A DNA stretch of 5,515 bases from Chloroflexota bacterium (lineage in GTDB: Bacteria > Chloroflexota > Limnocylindria > Limnocylindrales > CSP1-4), in NCBI GenBank assembly GCA_021790715.1, contig JAJYGK010000045.1, positions 1-5,515 of the forward strand, given 5' to 3'. Numbering within the stretch: the stretch's first letter is position 1; each line of letters starts with the position of its first letter. Shown piece after piece: positions 1-5,515 of the stretch. Under the pieces are notes generated by a model that was not told the DNA's origin, did not search any database, and saw nothing but the letters and a program-made list of their open reading frames with translations. Both the position numbers and the translations under genes were made by a program.

Positions 1-13
1 CCGATCTCTTCAC
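1..13 (-). CDS. Start of a divergent gene, cut off at the left edge
   Basis: Read on the minus strand, a GTG codon (13 to 11) is followed by AAG, AGA and TCG, giving M-K-R-S before the window ends. It is preceded at 8 nt by GGGAGGA (28 to 22), the same strong Shine-Dalgarno type seen before cydA and cydB. A promoter-like sequence on the same strand lies further upstream at 118 to 91. Only four codons are visible, so no function can be proposed. The call rests on ribosome-site quality, spacing and the promoter; it would be wrong if the frame closes just beyond the edge. Confidence 0.4.
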
Positions 14-21
14 TGAATGTG

Positions 22-28
22 TCCTCCC
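22..28 (-). promoter_or_regulatory. Shine-Dalgarno of the divergent gene
   Basis: GGGAGGA on the minus strand lies 8 nt before the GTG at 13 to 11. It matches the sites in front of cydA (GGGAGGA) and cydB (GGGGAGGA). Its presence makes it unlikely that the ATG at 17-19 on the + strand is a real start, because that reading frame would run straight through this site. Confidence 0.4.
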
Positions 29-90
29 TTCCGACGGTCGCCTGCCGCCCTCACAGCCGACGCCGCCCCCCAGATGGGTAGGTGGGACAC

Positions 91-118
91 GATATATGGG
101 CCAAATGGCCCTAGTCAA
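91..118 (-). promoter_or_regulatory. Sigma70-like promoter pointing left
   Basis: On the minus strand, TTGACT (118 to 113, five of six matches to TTGACA) is separated by 16 nt from TATATC (96 to 91, four of six matches to TATAAT). This is one of the few AT-rich patches in a very GC-rich window. Transcription would begin near 84 and give a leader of about 70 nt before the GTG at 13. The spacer contains the palindrome at 98-111. The hexamers and spacing are directly visible; promoter activity is inferred. Confidence 0.45.
98..111. promoter_or_regulatory. 14-bp palindrome, candidate operator
   Basis: GGGCCA-AA-TGGCCC has perfect 6-bp arms around a 2-bp centre. It lies wholly inside the 16-nt spacer (97-112) between the -35 and -10 hexamers of the leftward promoter, where a dimeric repressor would block RNA polymerase. 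It does not match the FNR, CRP or Rex consensus sites. The binding protein is unknown; the divergent gene's product or the nearby HTH protein are the obvious candidates, by position only. Confidence 0.4.
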
Positions 119-172
119 CAGGAGCGCACTCGGAATCCCGTCGATCCTGCGGGCCACCCCGGAACATCGTTT

Positions 173-185
173 GGCACATGGTGCC
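173..185. repeat. Short inverted repeat before the HTH gene
   Basis: GGCAC-ATG-GTGCC is a perfect 5-bp inverted repeat around a 3-nt centre. It ends 5 nt before the preferred GTG start of the HTH gene at 191. It could be an operator, could form a small hairpin at the translation start, or could be chance in GC-rich DNA. I see no Shine-Dalgarno between it and the start. Confidence 0.2.
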
Positions 186-190
186 GACGG

Positions 191-514
191 GTGCCCCTGC
201 ACGTGGGTGGTCCCGCCCACTTGCCCCGGCGCAGGCACGAGCCCTCACCTCCGGCCGCCCGCCGGCCCGCGGACCCCTCGCCGGCGGCCGCCGGCGAGGC
301 AGACGGCGCCGTCCTTCGTGGCGAGTCGCTCACGCGGCGGGAGATCGAAGTCGTGCGGCTGGCCGCGCTGGGCACCACGACGGCCGGCATCGCCGACGCG
401 CTGCACATCCGGGTCGTCACCGCCCGCAACCACATCGCGAACGCGGAGCGCAAGCTCGGCGCGCGCAGTCGCCTCGAGATGGTGCTGCTGGCGATGCGCG
501 CCGGGCTCGTCTGA
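191..514 (+). CDS. Small LuxR/GerE-type HTH protein
   Basis: A DNA-binding protein of about 107 residues. The C-terminal half (about residues 46-106, nt 326-508) is a recognisable LuxR/GerE helix-turn-helix: it opens SLTRREIEVVRLAALG, continues with IADALHI and TARNHI, and ends with KLGARSRLEMVLLAMRAGL. These match the family pattern LTxRE...G...IA..L...T...H...KLG. The N-terminal 45 residues are Pro/Ala/Arg-rich with no receiver, PAS or autoinducer domain visible, so this is an HTH-only member or the remnant of a longer one. The start is uncertain. The frame stays open to an ATG at 17, but from 74 to 190 about 17 of 39 codons end in A or T, unlike the HTH part, and the ATG at 17 overlaps the divergent gene's ribosome site. 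I therefore prefer GTG 191, with GTG 203 or ATG 74 possible; none has a clear Shine-Dalgarno. It precedes cydA by 177 nt on the same strand, so a role in cyd control is possible but unproven. Confidence 0.65.
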   Translation: MPLHVGGPAHLPRRRHEPSPPAARRPADPSPAAAGEADGAVLRGESLTRREIEVVRLAALGTTTAGIADALHIRVVTARNHIANAERKLGARSRLEMVLLAMRAGLV

Positions 515-546
515 GCCCTCGGCGATCCCCGCGACCGGGCCGTTTC

Positions 547-563
547 TGATGCATCTGTATCAT
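547..563 (+). promoter_or_regulatory. Imperfect dyad over a possible cyd -10 element
   Basis: The gap between the HTH gene and cydA (515-691) must hold the operon leader and probably its promoter. The clearest structure in it is a 16-bp imperfect dyad of the form TGAT-g-CA-tc-TG-t-ATCA at 547-562, with 12 of 16 positions symmetric. TATCAT at 558-563 matches TATAAT at five of six positions and overlaps the right arm. No convincing -35 hexamer lies 16-18 nt upstream, so a factor-dependent promoter is possible. If this is the -10, the leader is about 120 nt. I see no other structure here and no clear terminator after the HTH gene. Confidence 0.25.
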
Positions 564-673
564 GTCTTGGCCTGCCCGAACGAGTAGCGTGCTCCAGACC
601 GTCGGGGTGGGTGGCAGGCAGCAGGCCGCCCGGCGGTGCACGGTCGTCGCCCTGGATCGGACGTGCTCATCGC

Positions 674-680
674 GGGAGGA
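674..680 (+). promoter_or_regulatory. Shine-Dalgarno that sets the cydA start
   Basis: GGGAGGA lies 11 nt before ATG 692. The open frame continues up to an ATG at 611, but the 27 extra residues are Arg/Pro/Gly-rich and unlike CydA. The protein from 692 begins MNALELARWQFG, the usual CydA N-terminus. Confidence 0.8.
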
Positions 681-691
681 CAGCCACGCCG

Positions 692-2083
692 ATGAATGCC
701 CTTGAGCTGGCCCGGTGGCAGTTCGGGATCACCACCGTCTACCACTTCCTGTTCGTCCCTCTCACGATCGGACTCGCGTTCGTCGTGGCCGGGCTGCAGA
801 CCGCGTGGGTGCGCAGCGGCAACGAGCGGTGGCTGCGGCTCACGCGCTTCTACGGCGAGCTGTTCCTGATCAACTTCGCGCTCGGCGTCGTCACCGGCAT
901 CGTGCAGGAGTTCCAGTTCGGCATGAACTGGAGCGACTACAGCCGCTTCGTCGGGGACATCTTCGGCGCGCCGCTCGCCATCGAGGGACTGCTCGCCTTC
1001 TTCCTCGAGTCGACGTTCCTCGGCCTGTGGATCTTCGGCTGGGGGCGCCTGCCGAAACGCGTGCATCTCGCCACGATCTGGCTGGCCGCCATCGGGACGG
1101 TCCTCTCCGCCTACTTCATCCTGGTCGCGAACTCGTGGATGCAGGACCCGGTCGGCTACACGTACAGCGCGTCTGCCGGCCGCGCGCAGCTCACCGACTT
1201 CCTGGCCGTCCTCACGAGTCCCGTCGCGATCGTCACCTTCCTCCACACGATCTTCGCGGCCTTCCTGACCGCCGGCGCGTTCGTGGCCGGCGTGGCCCTG
1301 TGGCGGCTGGCGCGCGGAGCCGGCGAGGACGAGTCGGTGTTCCGCACGGCGGCGCGCATCGGCGCCGTGACCGTGCTCGTCGCCGCGGTGCTCGTGGTGA
1401 TCTCGGGCGACCAGCAGGGCAAGCAGATGACCGCGCAGCAGCCGATGAAGATGGCGGCCGCCGAGGCGCTCTACAACACGAGCCAGCCGGCCGGCCTCAG
1501 CCTGCTCACGATCGGTACGCCGGACGGGTCGCGCGAGCTGTTCTCGATCCGCGTGCCCGACATCCTCTCGTTCCTCGCCACCGGCAGCTTCAACGGCAAG
1601 GTGGAGGGGATCAACCAGCTGCAGGCGCAGTACCAGGCGACGTACGGGCCCGGCGACTACCGCCCGATCATCCCCGTCGCCTACTGGTCGTTCCGCCTGA
1701 TGATCGGGGCCGGCGCCCTGGCCGCCCTGGCGGCGCTGTGGATGCTCTGGACGCTCAGGCGCGGGCTCCGGCCGAACCCCTGGGTCGTCAGGGCCGGCAT
1801 CGTGCTGCCCCTGCTGCCGCTGGCGGCCAACTCGCTCGGCTGGATCCTGACCGAGATGGGCCGCCAGCCCTGGATCGTGTTCGGCCTGATGCAGACCTCG
1901 TCCGCCGTCTCGCCCGGCACCCCGGCGTGGGAGGTGCTGGTGACGGTGGTCGGCTTCACGCTCCTGTACGGCGTCCTCGCGGTCGTCGAGGTCGGGCTGC
2001 TCGTGCGACGCATCCGCGCCGGCCTGCCGGCACCGGCGAAGGCCGGGGACGAGTCGGAGCGGCCGATCGCGTTCGCGTACTAG
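692..2083 (+). CDS. cydA: Cytochrome bd quinol oxidase subunit I
   Basis: The 463-residue catalytic subunit of cytochrome bd, an integral membrane protein that oxidises quinol and reduces O2 to water. Expected key residues are present (E. coli equivalents from memory): H18 in YHFLFVPLTIG (H19, high-spin heme ligand), E98 and E106 in the GAPLAIEGLLAFFLEST stretch (E99 and E107, proton/heme d region), H185 (H186) and M337 of FRLM (M393) as heme b558 ligands, R335 (R391), K253 and E258 of the quinol site (K252, E257), and E388 with GRQPW at 390-394 (E445, R448). E258 to M337 spans 79 residues against about 136 in E. coli, so this is the short Q-loop form usual in actinobacteria and Firmicutes. 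About nine hydrophobic segments are spread along the protein. The C-terminus is a short charged tail (AGDESERPIAFAY). First gene of the operon; cydB starts 12 nt after its stop. Confidence 0.97.
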   Translation: MNALELARWQFGITTVYHFLFVPLTIGLAFVVAGLQTAWVRSGNERWLRLTRFYGELFLINFALGVVTGIVQEFQFGMNWSDYSRFVGDIFGAPLAIEGLLAFFLESTFLGLWIFGWGRLPKRVHLATIWLAAIGTVLSAYFILVANSWMQDPVGYTYSASAGRAQLTDFLAVLTSPVAIVTFLHTIFAAFLTAGAFVAGVALWRLARGAGEDESVFRTAARIGAVTVLVAAVLVVISGDQQGKQMTAQQPMKMAAAEALYNTSQPAGLSLLTIGTPDGSRELFSIRVPDILSFLATGSFNGKVEGINQLQAQYQATYGPGDYRPIIPVAYWSFRLMIGAGALAALAALWMLWTLRRGLRPNPWVVRAGIVLPLLPLAANSLGWILTEMGRQPWIVFGLMQTSSAVSPGTPAWEVLVTVVGFTLLYGVLAVVEVGLLVRRIRAGLPAPAKAGDESERPIAFAY

Positions 2084-2095
2084 GGGAGGACGGAG

Positions 2096-3118
2096 ATGGC
2101 CCTCACGACGGTCTGGTTCGGCCTCATCGCGGTCCTCTGGGTCGGGTACCTCGTCCTCGAGGGGTTCGACTTCGGAGTGGGCATCCTGCTCCCCGTCCTC
2201 GGCCGGAACGAGCCCGAGCGGCGCGTCATGCTGCGCACGATCGGCCCGGTGTGGGACGGCAACGAGGTGTGGCTCCTCGTTGCCGGCGGCGCCACGTTCG
2301 CGGCGTTCCCCGAGTGGTACGCGTCGCTGTTCTCGGGCTTCTACCTGGCGCTCTTCCTGATCCTCGTCGCGCTCATCGTGCGCGGCGTCGCGATCGAGTA
2401 CCGCAACAAGCGGCCCGAGGGCTGGTGGCGATCCCGCTGGGACGGCGCGATCTTCATCGGGTCCCTGCTGCCCGCGATCCTGTGGGGAGTGGCGTTCGGG
2501 AACATCGTGGCGGGCGTGCCGCTGGACGCCAACCACGAGTACACCGGGACGCTGCTGACGCTCCTCAACCCCTACGCGCTGCTCGGCGGCCTCACCACGC
2601 TCGGCCTGTTCGTCACCCACGCGGCGATGTTCCTGGCGCTCAAGACCGACGGGGAGATCCGCGCCCGGGCGAACCGCCTGGCCGGCCAGGTCGGGCTCGT
2701 CACCGCCGTCGTCGCCGTCGGGTTCCTCGCCTGGACGCACGTCCAGCGCGGGGACGTCGCGTCGCTCGTGCTGTCGGCCGCCGCGGCGCTCGCGTTCGTC
2801 GGCGCGCTCGTCGCCAACCGCCTGCGCCGCGAAGGATGGGCGTTCGTCGGCACGATGGCCACCATCGCGCTCGCGGTCGTGGCGCTCTTCACCGCGCTCT
2901 ACCCTGACGTCCTGCCTTCGACGACGAATGCGGCGTACAGCCTGACGACGACCAACGCCGCCTCCACCTCGTACACGCTCTCGATCATGACCGTGGTGGC
3001 CGTCATCTTCACGCCCATCGTCGTGCTCTACCAGGCCTGGACCTACTGGGTGTTCCGCCGTCGCCTGAGCGTCTCGCAGTCGACGTCCGACGAGGAGCCG
3101 GCCGCCCCGGCCCCGTGA
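2096..3118 (+). CDS. cydB: Cytochrome bd quinol oxidase subunit II
   Basis: The 340-residue second membrane subunit of cytochrome bd, which pairs with CydA and stabilises the oxidase. The family pattern is clear: WVGYLVLEGFDFGVG at residues 15-29, IGPVWDGNEVWL at 49-60, RGVAIEYRNK at 96-105, and a C-terminal SLTTTNAAS...YTLSIMTVV region (282-301) leading into the last membrane helix. D25 and W53/D54 line up with E. coli CydB D29 and W57/D58, linked to the proton path (numbering from memory). The length is typical of Gram-positive CydB and shorter than the roughly 379 residues in E. coli. Start ATG 2096 has GGGGAGGA (2083-2090) 5 nt upstream, overlapping the cydA stop. The last 20 residues form a hydrophilic tail rich in Ser, Glu, Ala and Pro. 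The stop overlaps the cydD start by 4 nt (GTGA). No room is left for a CydX-like third-subunit gene after cydB. Confidence 0.97.
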   Translation: MALTTVWFGLIAVLWVGYLVLEGFDFGVGILLPVLGRNEPERRVMLRTIGPVWDGNEVWLLVAGGATFAAFPEWYASLFSGFYLALFLILVALIVRGVAIEYRNKRPEGWWRSRWDGAIFIGSLLPAILWGVAFGNIVAGVPLDANHEYTGTLLTLLNPYALLGGLTTLGLFVTHAAMFLALKTDGEIRARANRLAGQVGLVTAVVAVGFLAWTHVQRGDVASLVLSAAAALAFVGALVANRLRREGWAFVGTMATIALAVVALFTALYPDVLPSTTNAAYSLTTTNAASTSYTLSIMTVVAVIFTPIVVLYQAWTYWVFRRRLSVSQSTSDEEPAAPAP

Positions 3119-4776
3119 AGCGCCTCGACCCGCGACTGCTCCGGCTGGCCCGGCAGGCGCGCGGTCCGATCGCGCTCGTCGTCGTCCTGGGGCTCGCCTC
3201 GGCCGGGCTCGCGATCGCACAGGCGGCGCTCCTGGCGGATGCGATCTCCGCCGCGGTCGAGCGGCACGCGGGGCTCGCCGACCTCTCGCCGGCGCTCGCG
3301 GCGCTCGCCGCGGTCCTCGGCGCGCGCGCGATCGTGGCGTGGGCGCACGAGTCGGCCGCCCACCGGGCATCGGCCGGCATCAAGTCGAGCATCCGCATGG
3401 CCCTCCTGCGCCGCGTGGTGGACCTCGGTCCGCGCTGGGCGGCGGGCGCGCAGGGAGGCGCGTTCGTCGCGCTCGCCACGCGCGGGATCGACGCGCTCGA
3501 CGGCTACTTCGCGCGGTACCTGCCGCAGCTGGTGCTCGCCACGGTGCTGCCGGTCGCGGTCGTGGCGACCATGCTGCCCGCCGACCCGCTGTCCGCCCTC
3601 ATCGTCGCGCTGACCGTGCCGCTGATCGTCGTCTTCCTGGTGCTGATCGGCCTCGCCAGCGGGGCGCAGCGGAAGCGGCGCTGGCATGCCCTCGAGCGTC
3701 TCTCGCACCACTTCCTCGACGTCGTGGCCGGCCTGCCGACGCTGAAGGCGTTCGGTCGCGCCCGTGCGCAGCTCGACGCCCTCGAGCGGGTCACCGACGC
3801 GTACCGCCGCGAGACGCTCGGCGCGCTGCGGATCGCGTTCCTCTCGGCATTCGTGCTGGAGCTGGGCGCCACGCTGTCGGTGGCGCTCGTCGCCGTCGGC
3901 ATCGGCCTGCGGCTGGTGGACGGCATGCTGGACCTGCGCACCGGCCTCTTCGTGCTGATCCTGGCACCGGAGGCGTACCTTCCGCTGCGGACGCTCGGCG
4001 CGCAGTTCCATGCCAGCGAGGAGGGGCTCGAGGCCGCCGAGGCGGCATTCAGCGTCATCGAGACACCGGTGCCGTCCCGGGGCACCCGGACCGACGTGCC
4101 CGATCTTCGTCGCGGCGAGCTGCGCGTGGAGGGCGTCGCGGTGCGCCAGCCCGGCCGCGGCCTGGCCGCCCCCTCGGACGTGTCGTTCGCGGTGCGGGGC
4201 GGGGAGATGGTCGCCGTGGCCGGCGCCAGCGGCGCGGGCAAGACCACGCTCCTCGCCGTGCTCGCCGGTCTCCTCGCGCCGGACGAGGGCACCGTGCACG
4301 CGACCGCCGCCGGCGCCTCGGTCGCGATCGCCGACCTTGATCCAGCGATCTGGCGGCGGCAGGTGGGCTACGTGGCGCAGGAGCCGTACCTCTTCCCCGG
4401 CACGGTCGCGGAGAACGTGCGGCTCGCGGCCCCCGACGCGGGCGACGCGGCCGTGCGCGACGCCCTGGCGGCGGTCGGCCTGGCGGACCTGGACCCCGGT
4501 GCGACGGTGGGAGAACGGGGAGCGGGCCTCTCCACCGGTCAGCGACGGCGCGTGGCGATCGCGCGGGCGATCGTGCGCGACGCGCCGCTCCTGCTGCTGG
4601 ACGAGCCGACGGCCGGGCTCGACGAGGCCACGGAACGGCAGGTGCTCGACGCCGTGCGCGGCCTGGCGCGTCGGGAACGACGTGCGGTCGTGGTCGTCGC
4701 CCACCGCTCGGCCGCGCTCGCCGCCGCCGACCGCGTCGTGGAGCTGCGCGCGGCGGCGGAGGAAGCGGTGGCATGA
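3115..4776 (+). CDS. cydD: CydD half of the CydDC ABC exporter
   Basis: A 553-residue ABC half-transporter with an N-terminal membrane domain (about residues 15-315) fused to an ATPase domain (about 335-550). It pairs with CydC in the inner membrane and is needed for cytochrome bd assembly; the cargo has been reported as cysteine/glutathione and, from structural work, heme. CydD-type sequence includes YFARYLPQLVLATVLPVAVV (131-150) and LAPEAYLPLRTLGAQFHAS (283-301). ATPase motifs: Walker A GASGAGKTT (370-378), Q-loop Q422 in VAQEPYLFPGT, signature LSTGQ (472-476, not the standard LSGGQ), Walker B LLLLDE (492-497), D-loop GLD (501-503) and H530. All catalytic residues are intact, so it should hydrolyse ATP. 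The GTG start overlaps the cydB stop by 4 nt. The nearest purine-rich site, GAGGAG at 3092-3097, is 17 nt away, so translation probably depends on coupling to cydB. Slightly shorter than E. coli CydD (about 588). Confidence 0.95.
   Translation: MKRLDPRLLRLARQARGPIALVVVLGLASAGLAIAQAALLADAISAAVERHAGLADLSPALAALAAVLGARAIVAWAHESAAHRASAGIKSSIRMALLRRVVDLGPRWAAGAQGGAFVALATRGIDALDGYFARYLPQLVLATVLPVAVVATMLPADPLSALIVALTVPLIVVFLVLIGLASGAQRKRRWHALERLSHHFLDVVAGLPTLKAFGRARAQLDALERVTDAYRRETLGALRIAFLSAFVLELGATLSVALVAVGIGLRLVDGMLDLRTGLFVLILAPEAYLPLRTLGAQFHASEEGLEAAEAAFSVIETPVPSRGTRTDVPDLRRGELRVEGVAVRQPGRGLAAPSDVSFAVRGGEMVAVAGASGAGKTTLLAVLAGLLAPDEGTVHATAAGASVAIADLDPAIWRRQVGYVAQEPYLFPGTVAENVRLAAPDAGDAAVRDALAAVGLADLDPGATVGERGAGLSTGQRRRVAIARAIVRDAPLLLLDEPTAGLDEATERQVLDAVRGLARRERRAVVVVAHRSAALAAADRVVELRAAAEEAVA
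4758..4764 (+). promoter_or_regulatory. Shine-Dalgarno that sets the cydC start
   Basis: GGAGGAA lies 8 nt before ATG 4773, inside the end of cydD. This strong site and the ATGA overlap with the cydD stop support a start upstream of the repeat array, so the repeats are very likely translated. No other in-frame ATG or GTG occurs between the repeats and the first membrane helix. Confidence 0.75.
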
Positions 4777-5515
4777 GCGAGCGCCTGCCTTCCGACACGG
4801 GCCCCGGGTCCGAGGCGCGCTCGGGGCTCGATCCGCATCCGGGGCTCGATCCGCATCCGGGGCTCGATCCGCGCCCCGGGTCCGAGGCGCGCCTGCCGCT
4901 GCTCGCCTGGGCCGCGTCGCTCGCCCGGCCTGCCCGTGGCCTGCTCCTGCTCGCGATCGTGGCCGGCGTCGGTGCCGCGGTCGCCGCCGTGGGCCTCACC
5001 GCCACATCGGCGTGGCTGATCTCACGTGCCGCCGAGCGGCCGCCGGTCCTCGCGCTGATGGTCGCCATCGTGGGCGTCCGTGCGTTCGGGATCGGGCGCG
5101 GCGCGCTGCGCTACGCAGAGCGCCTGGTCTCGCACGACGCCGCGTTCCGCGTCCTGGCCGGTGTCCGCTCGACGGCGTACCGCCGGCTCGAGCGTCTCGC
5201 GCCGGCCGGCCTCGCGGAGCTGCGCAGCGGCGATCTCGTCGCGCGGCTCGTCGTGGACATCGACGGGCTCGCCGACGTCTGGCTGCGCGTGTTGCAGCCG
5301 TACGCGGTCGCGGCGATCGTCGGCGCCGGTGCGGTCGTGCTGGTCGCGGCGCTGGTCCCGGCCGCGGGGCTCGCCCTCGCGGTGACGCTGCTGGGCGTCG
5401 CGATCGGCGGCCCGGTGGCCGCGCGGGCCGTGGCCGCGGCCGCCGAGCGACGGATCGCCCCCGCGCGCGGTGCGGTCGCCGGCGCGGCGCTCGAGCTTCT
5501 CCGGGGCGCGCCGGA
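4773..5515 (+). CDS. cydC: CydC half of the CydDC exporter, 3' end missing
   Basis: The first 247 residues of the second CydDC half-transporter; the rest of the membrane domain and the whole ATPase domain lie beyond the window. The first membrane helix is at about residues 56-80, followed by the CydC-type stretches SAWLISRAAERPPVLALMVA (79-98) and VGVRAFGIGRGALRYAERLV (100-119), then SHDAAFRVL. R117 and H121 keep the R-x-x-x-H spacing of E. coli CydC R81 and H85, which I recall as heme-contacting residues in the CydDC structure. The offset of 36 fits an extended N-terminus. That extension (residues 1-40) is unusual: five hexapeptide repeats precede the membrane domain. The start overlaps the cydD stop (ATGA) and has a good Shine-Dalgarno, so the two halves are translated together. 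With no ATPase visible, identity rests on the membrane domain and gene order. Confidence 0.92.
   Translation, partial: MSERLPSDTGPGSEARSGLDPHPGLDPHPGLDPRPGSEARLPLLAWAASLARPARGLLLLAIVAGVGAAVAAVGLTATSAWLISRAAERPPVLALMVAIVGVRAFGIGRGALRYAERLVSHDAAFRVLAGVRSTAYRRLERLAPAGLAELRSGDLVARLVVDIDGLADVWLRVLQPYAVAAIVGAGAVVLVAALVPAAGLALAVTLLGVAIGGPVAARAVAAAAERRIAPARGAVAGAALELLRGAP
4803..4892 (+). repeat. Five 18-bp in-frame tandem repeats in cydC
   Basis: Five consecutive 18-bp units begin at 4803, 4821, 4839, 4857 and 4875. They encode PGSEAR, SGLDPH, PGLDPH, PGLDPR and PGSEAR (CydC residues 11-40). The first and last units are identical in DNA (20 identical bases at 4801-4820 and 4873-4892). The middle three share an 18-bp core ggggctcgatccgcatcc in two exact copies (4823-4840, 4841-4858) and one with two changes (4859-4876). 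The unit length is a multiple of three, so copy number can change without breaking the frame. The peptide is hydrophilic, has proline and glycine in every unit or nearly so, and lies before the first membrane helix, probably on the cytoplasmic side. Confidence 0.85.

Noticed and set aside
17..190. Longer N-terminus for the HTH protein from ATG 17 or ATG 74
   Set aside because: Many codons here end in A or T, unlike the HTH region. Neither ATG has a ribosome site, and the segment contains the divergent gene's Shine-Dalgarno and promoter. No sensor domain appears in any frame, so a frameshifted full-length LuxR protein is not supported.
515..541. Terminator after the HTH gene
   Set aside because: Only a weak GCCC/GGGC pairing with a long loop and no T-run can be drawn, so it is not distinguishable from chance in GC-rich DNA.
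547..562. FNR or CRP binding site upstream of cydA
   Set aside because: The TGAT and ATCA halves are 8 nt apart instead of the 4 nt of FNR sites, and the TGTGA/TCACA halves of CRP sites are absent.
611..691. Upstream start for cydA at ATG 611
   Set aside because: The 27 added residues are unlike any CydA N-terminus, and the Shine-Dalgarno at 674-680 points to ATG 692.
560..3370. A 936-codon open frame on the minus strand, opposite cydA and cydB
   Set aside because: Its translation is low-complexity, dominated by Arg, Glu, Asp, Gly and His. It is the expected shadow of GC-rich genes whose opposite frame lacks stops. CydA and CydB on the other strand are unmistakable.
3043..4704. A 553-codon open frame on the minus strand, opposite cydD
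   Set aside because: Same kind of antisense shadow, with Arg/Glu/His-rich composition and no domain, lying over a clear CydD.

Overview
The window is very GC-rich, and its coding frames end almost every codon in G or C. The protein style (Ala/Arg/Val-rich, GTG starts, 4-nt stop/start overlaps) suggests a high-GC actinobacterium in the broad sense. Thermoleophilia-like lineages are possible, but the genus cannot be fixed from the sequence. The main content is a cytochrome bd quinol oxidase operon, cydA-cydB-cydD-cydC, all on the + strand. The last gene runs off the right edge.

Layout. Positions 1-13 appear to hold the first codons of a gene on the minus strand, with a good Shine-Dalgarno sequence. 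Positions about 14-190 look like a divergent control region. It contains a sigma70-like promoter pointing left (TTGACT, 16 nt, TATATC) whose spacer is almost filled by a perfect 14-bp palindrome. Positions 191-514 encode a small protein whose only recognisable domain is a C-terminal LuxR/GerE helix-turn-helix. Positions 515-691 are the leader of the cyd operon and contain an imperfect dyad over a TATCAT hexamer. Then come cydA (692-2083), cydB (2096-3118), cydD (3115-4776) and the 5' part of cydC (4773 to the end).

How the genes work together. CydA and CydB form the membrane oxidase that transfers electrons from quinol to O2 with high oxygen affinity through hemes b558, b595 and d. CydD and CydC form the heterodimeric ABC exporter needed to assemble that oxidase; its substrate has been described as cysteine/glutathione and more recently as heme. 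Spacing is tight (12 nt between cydA and cydB, 4-nt overlaps at cydB/cydD and cydD/cydC), so the four genes are probably co-transcribed and translationally coupled. The small LuxR-type protein lies just upstream in the same direction and is a candidate local regulator, by position only.

The cyd genes themselves are ordinary. The least expected features are five 18-bp in-frame repeats near the 5' end of cydC, which encode a hydrophilic hexapeptide array, and the palindrome inside the divergent promoter. I found no sign of a wholly new system: no mobile element, CRISPR array, tRNA or rRNA.
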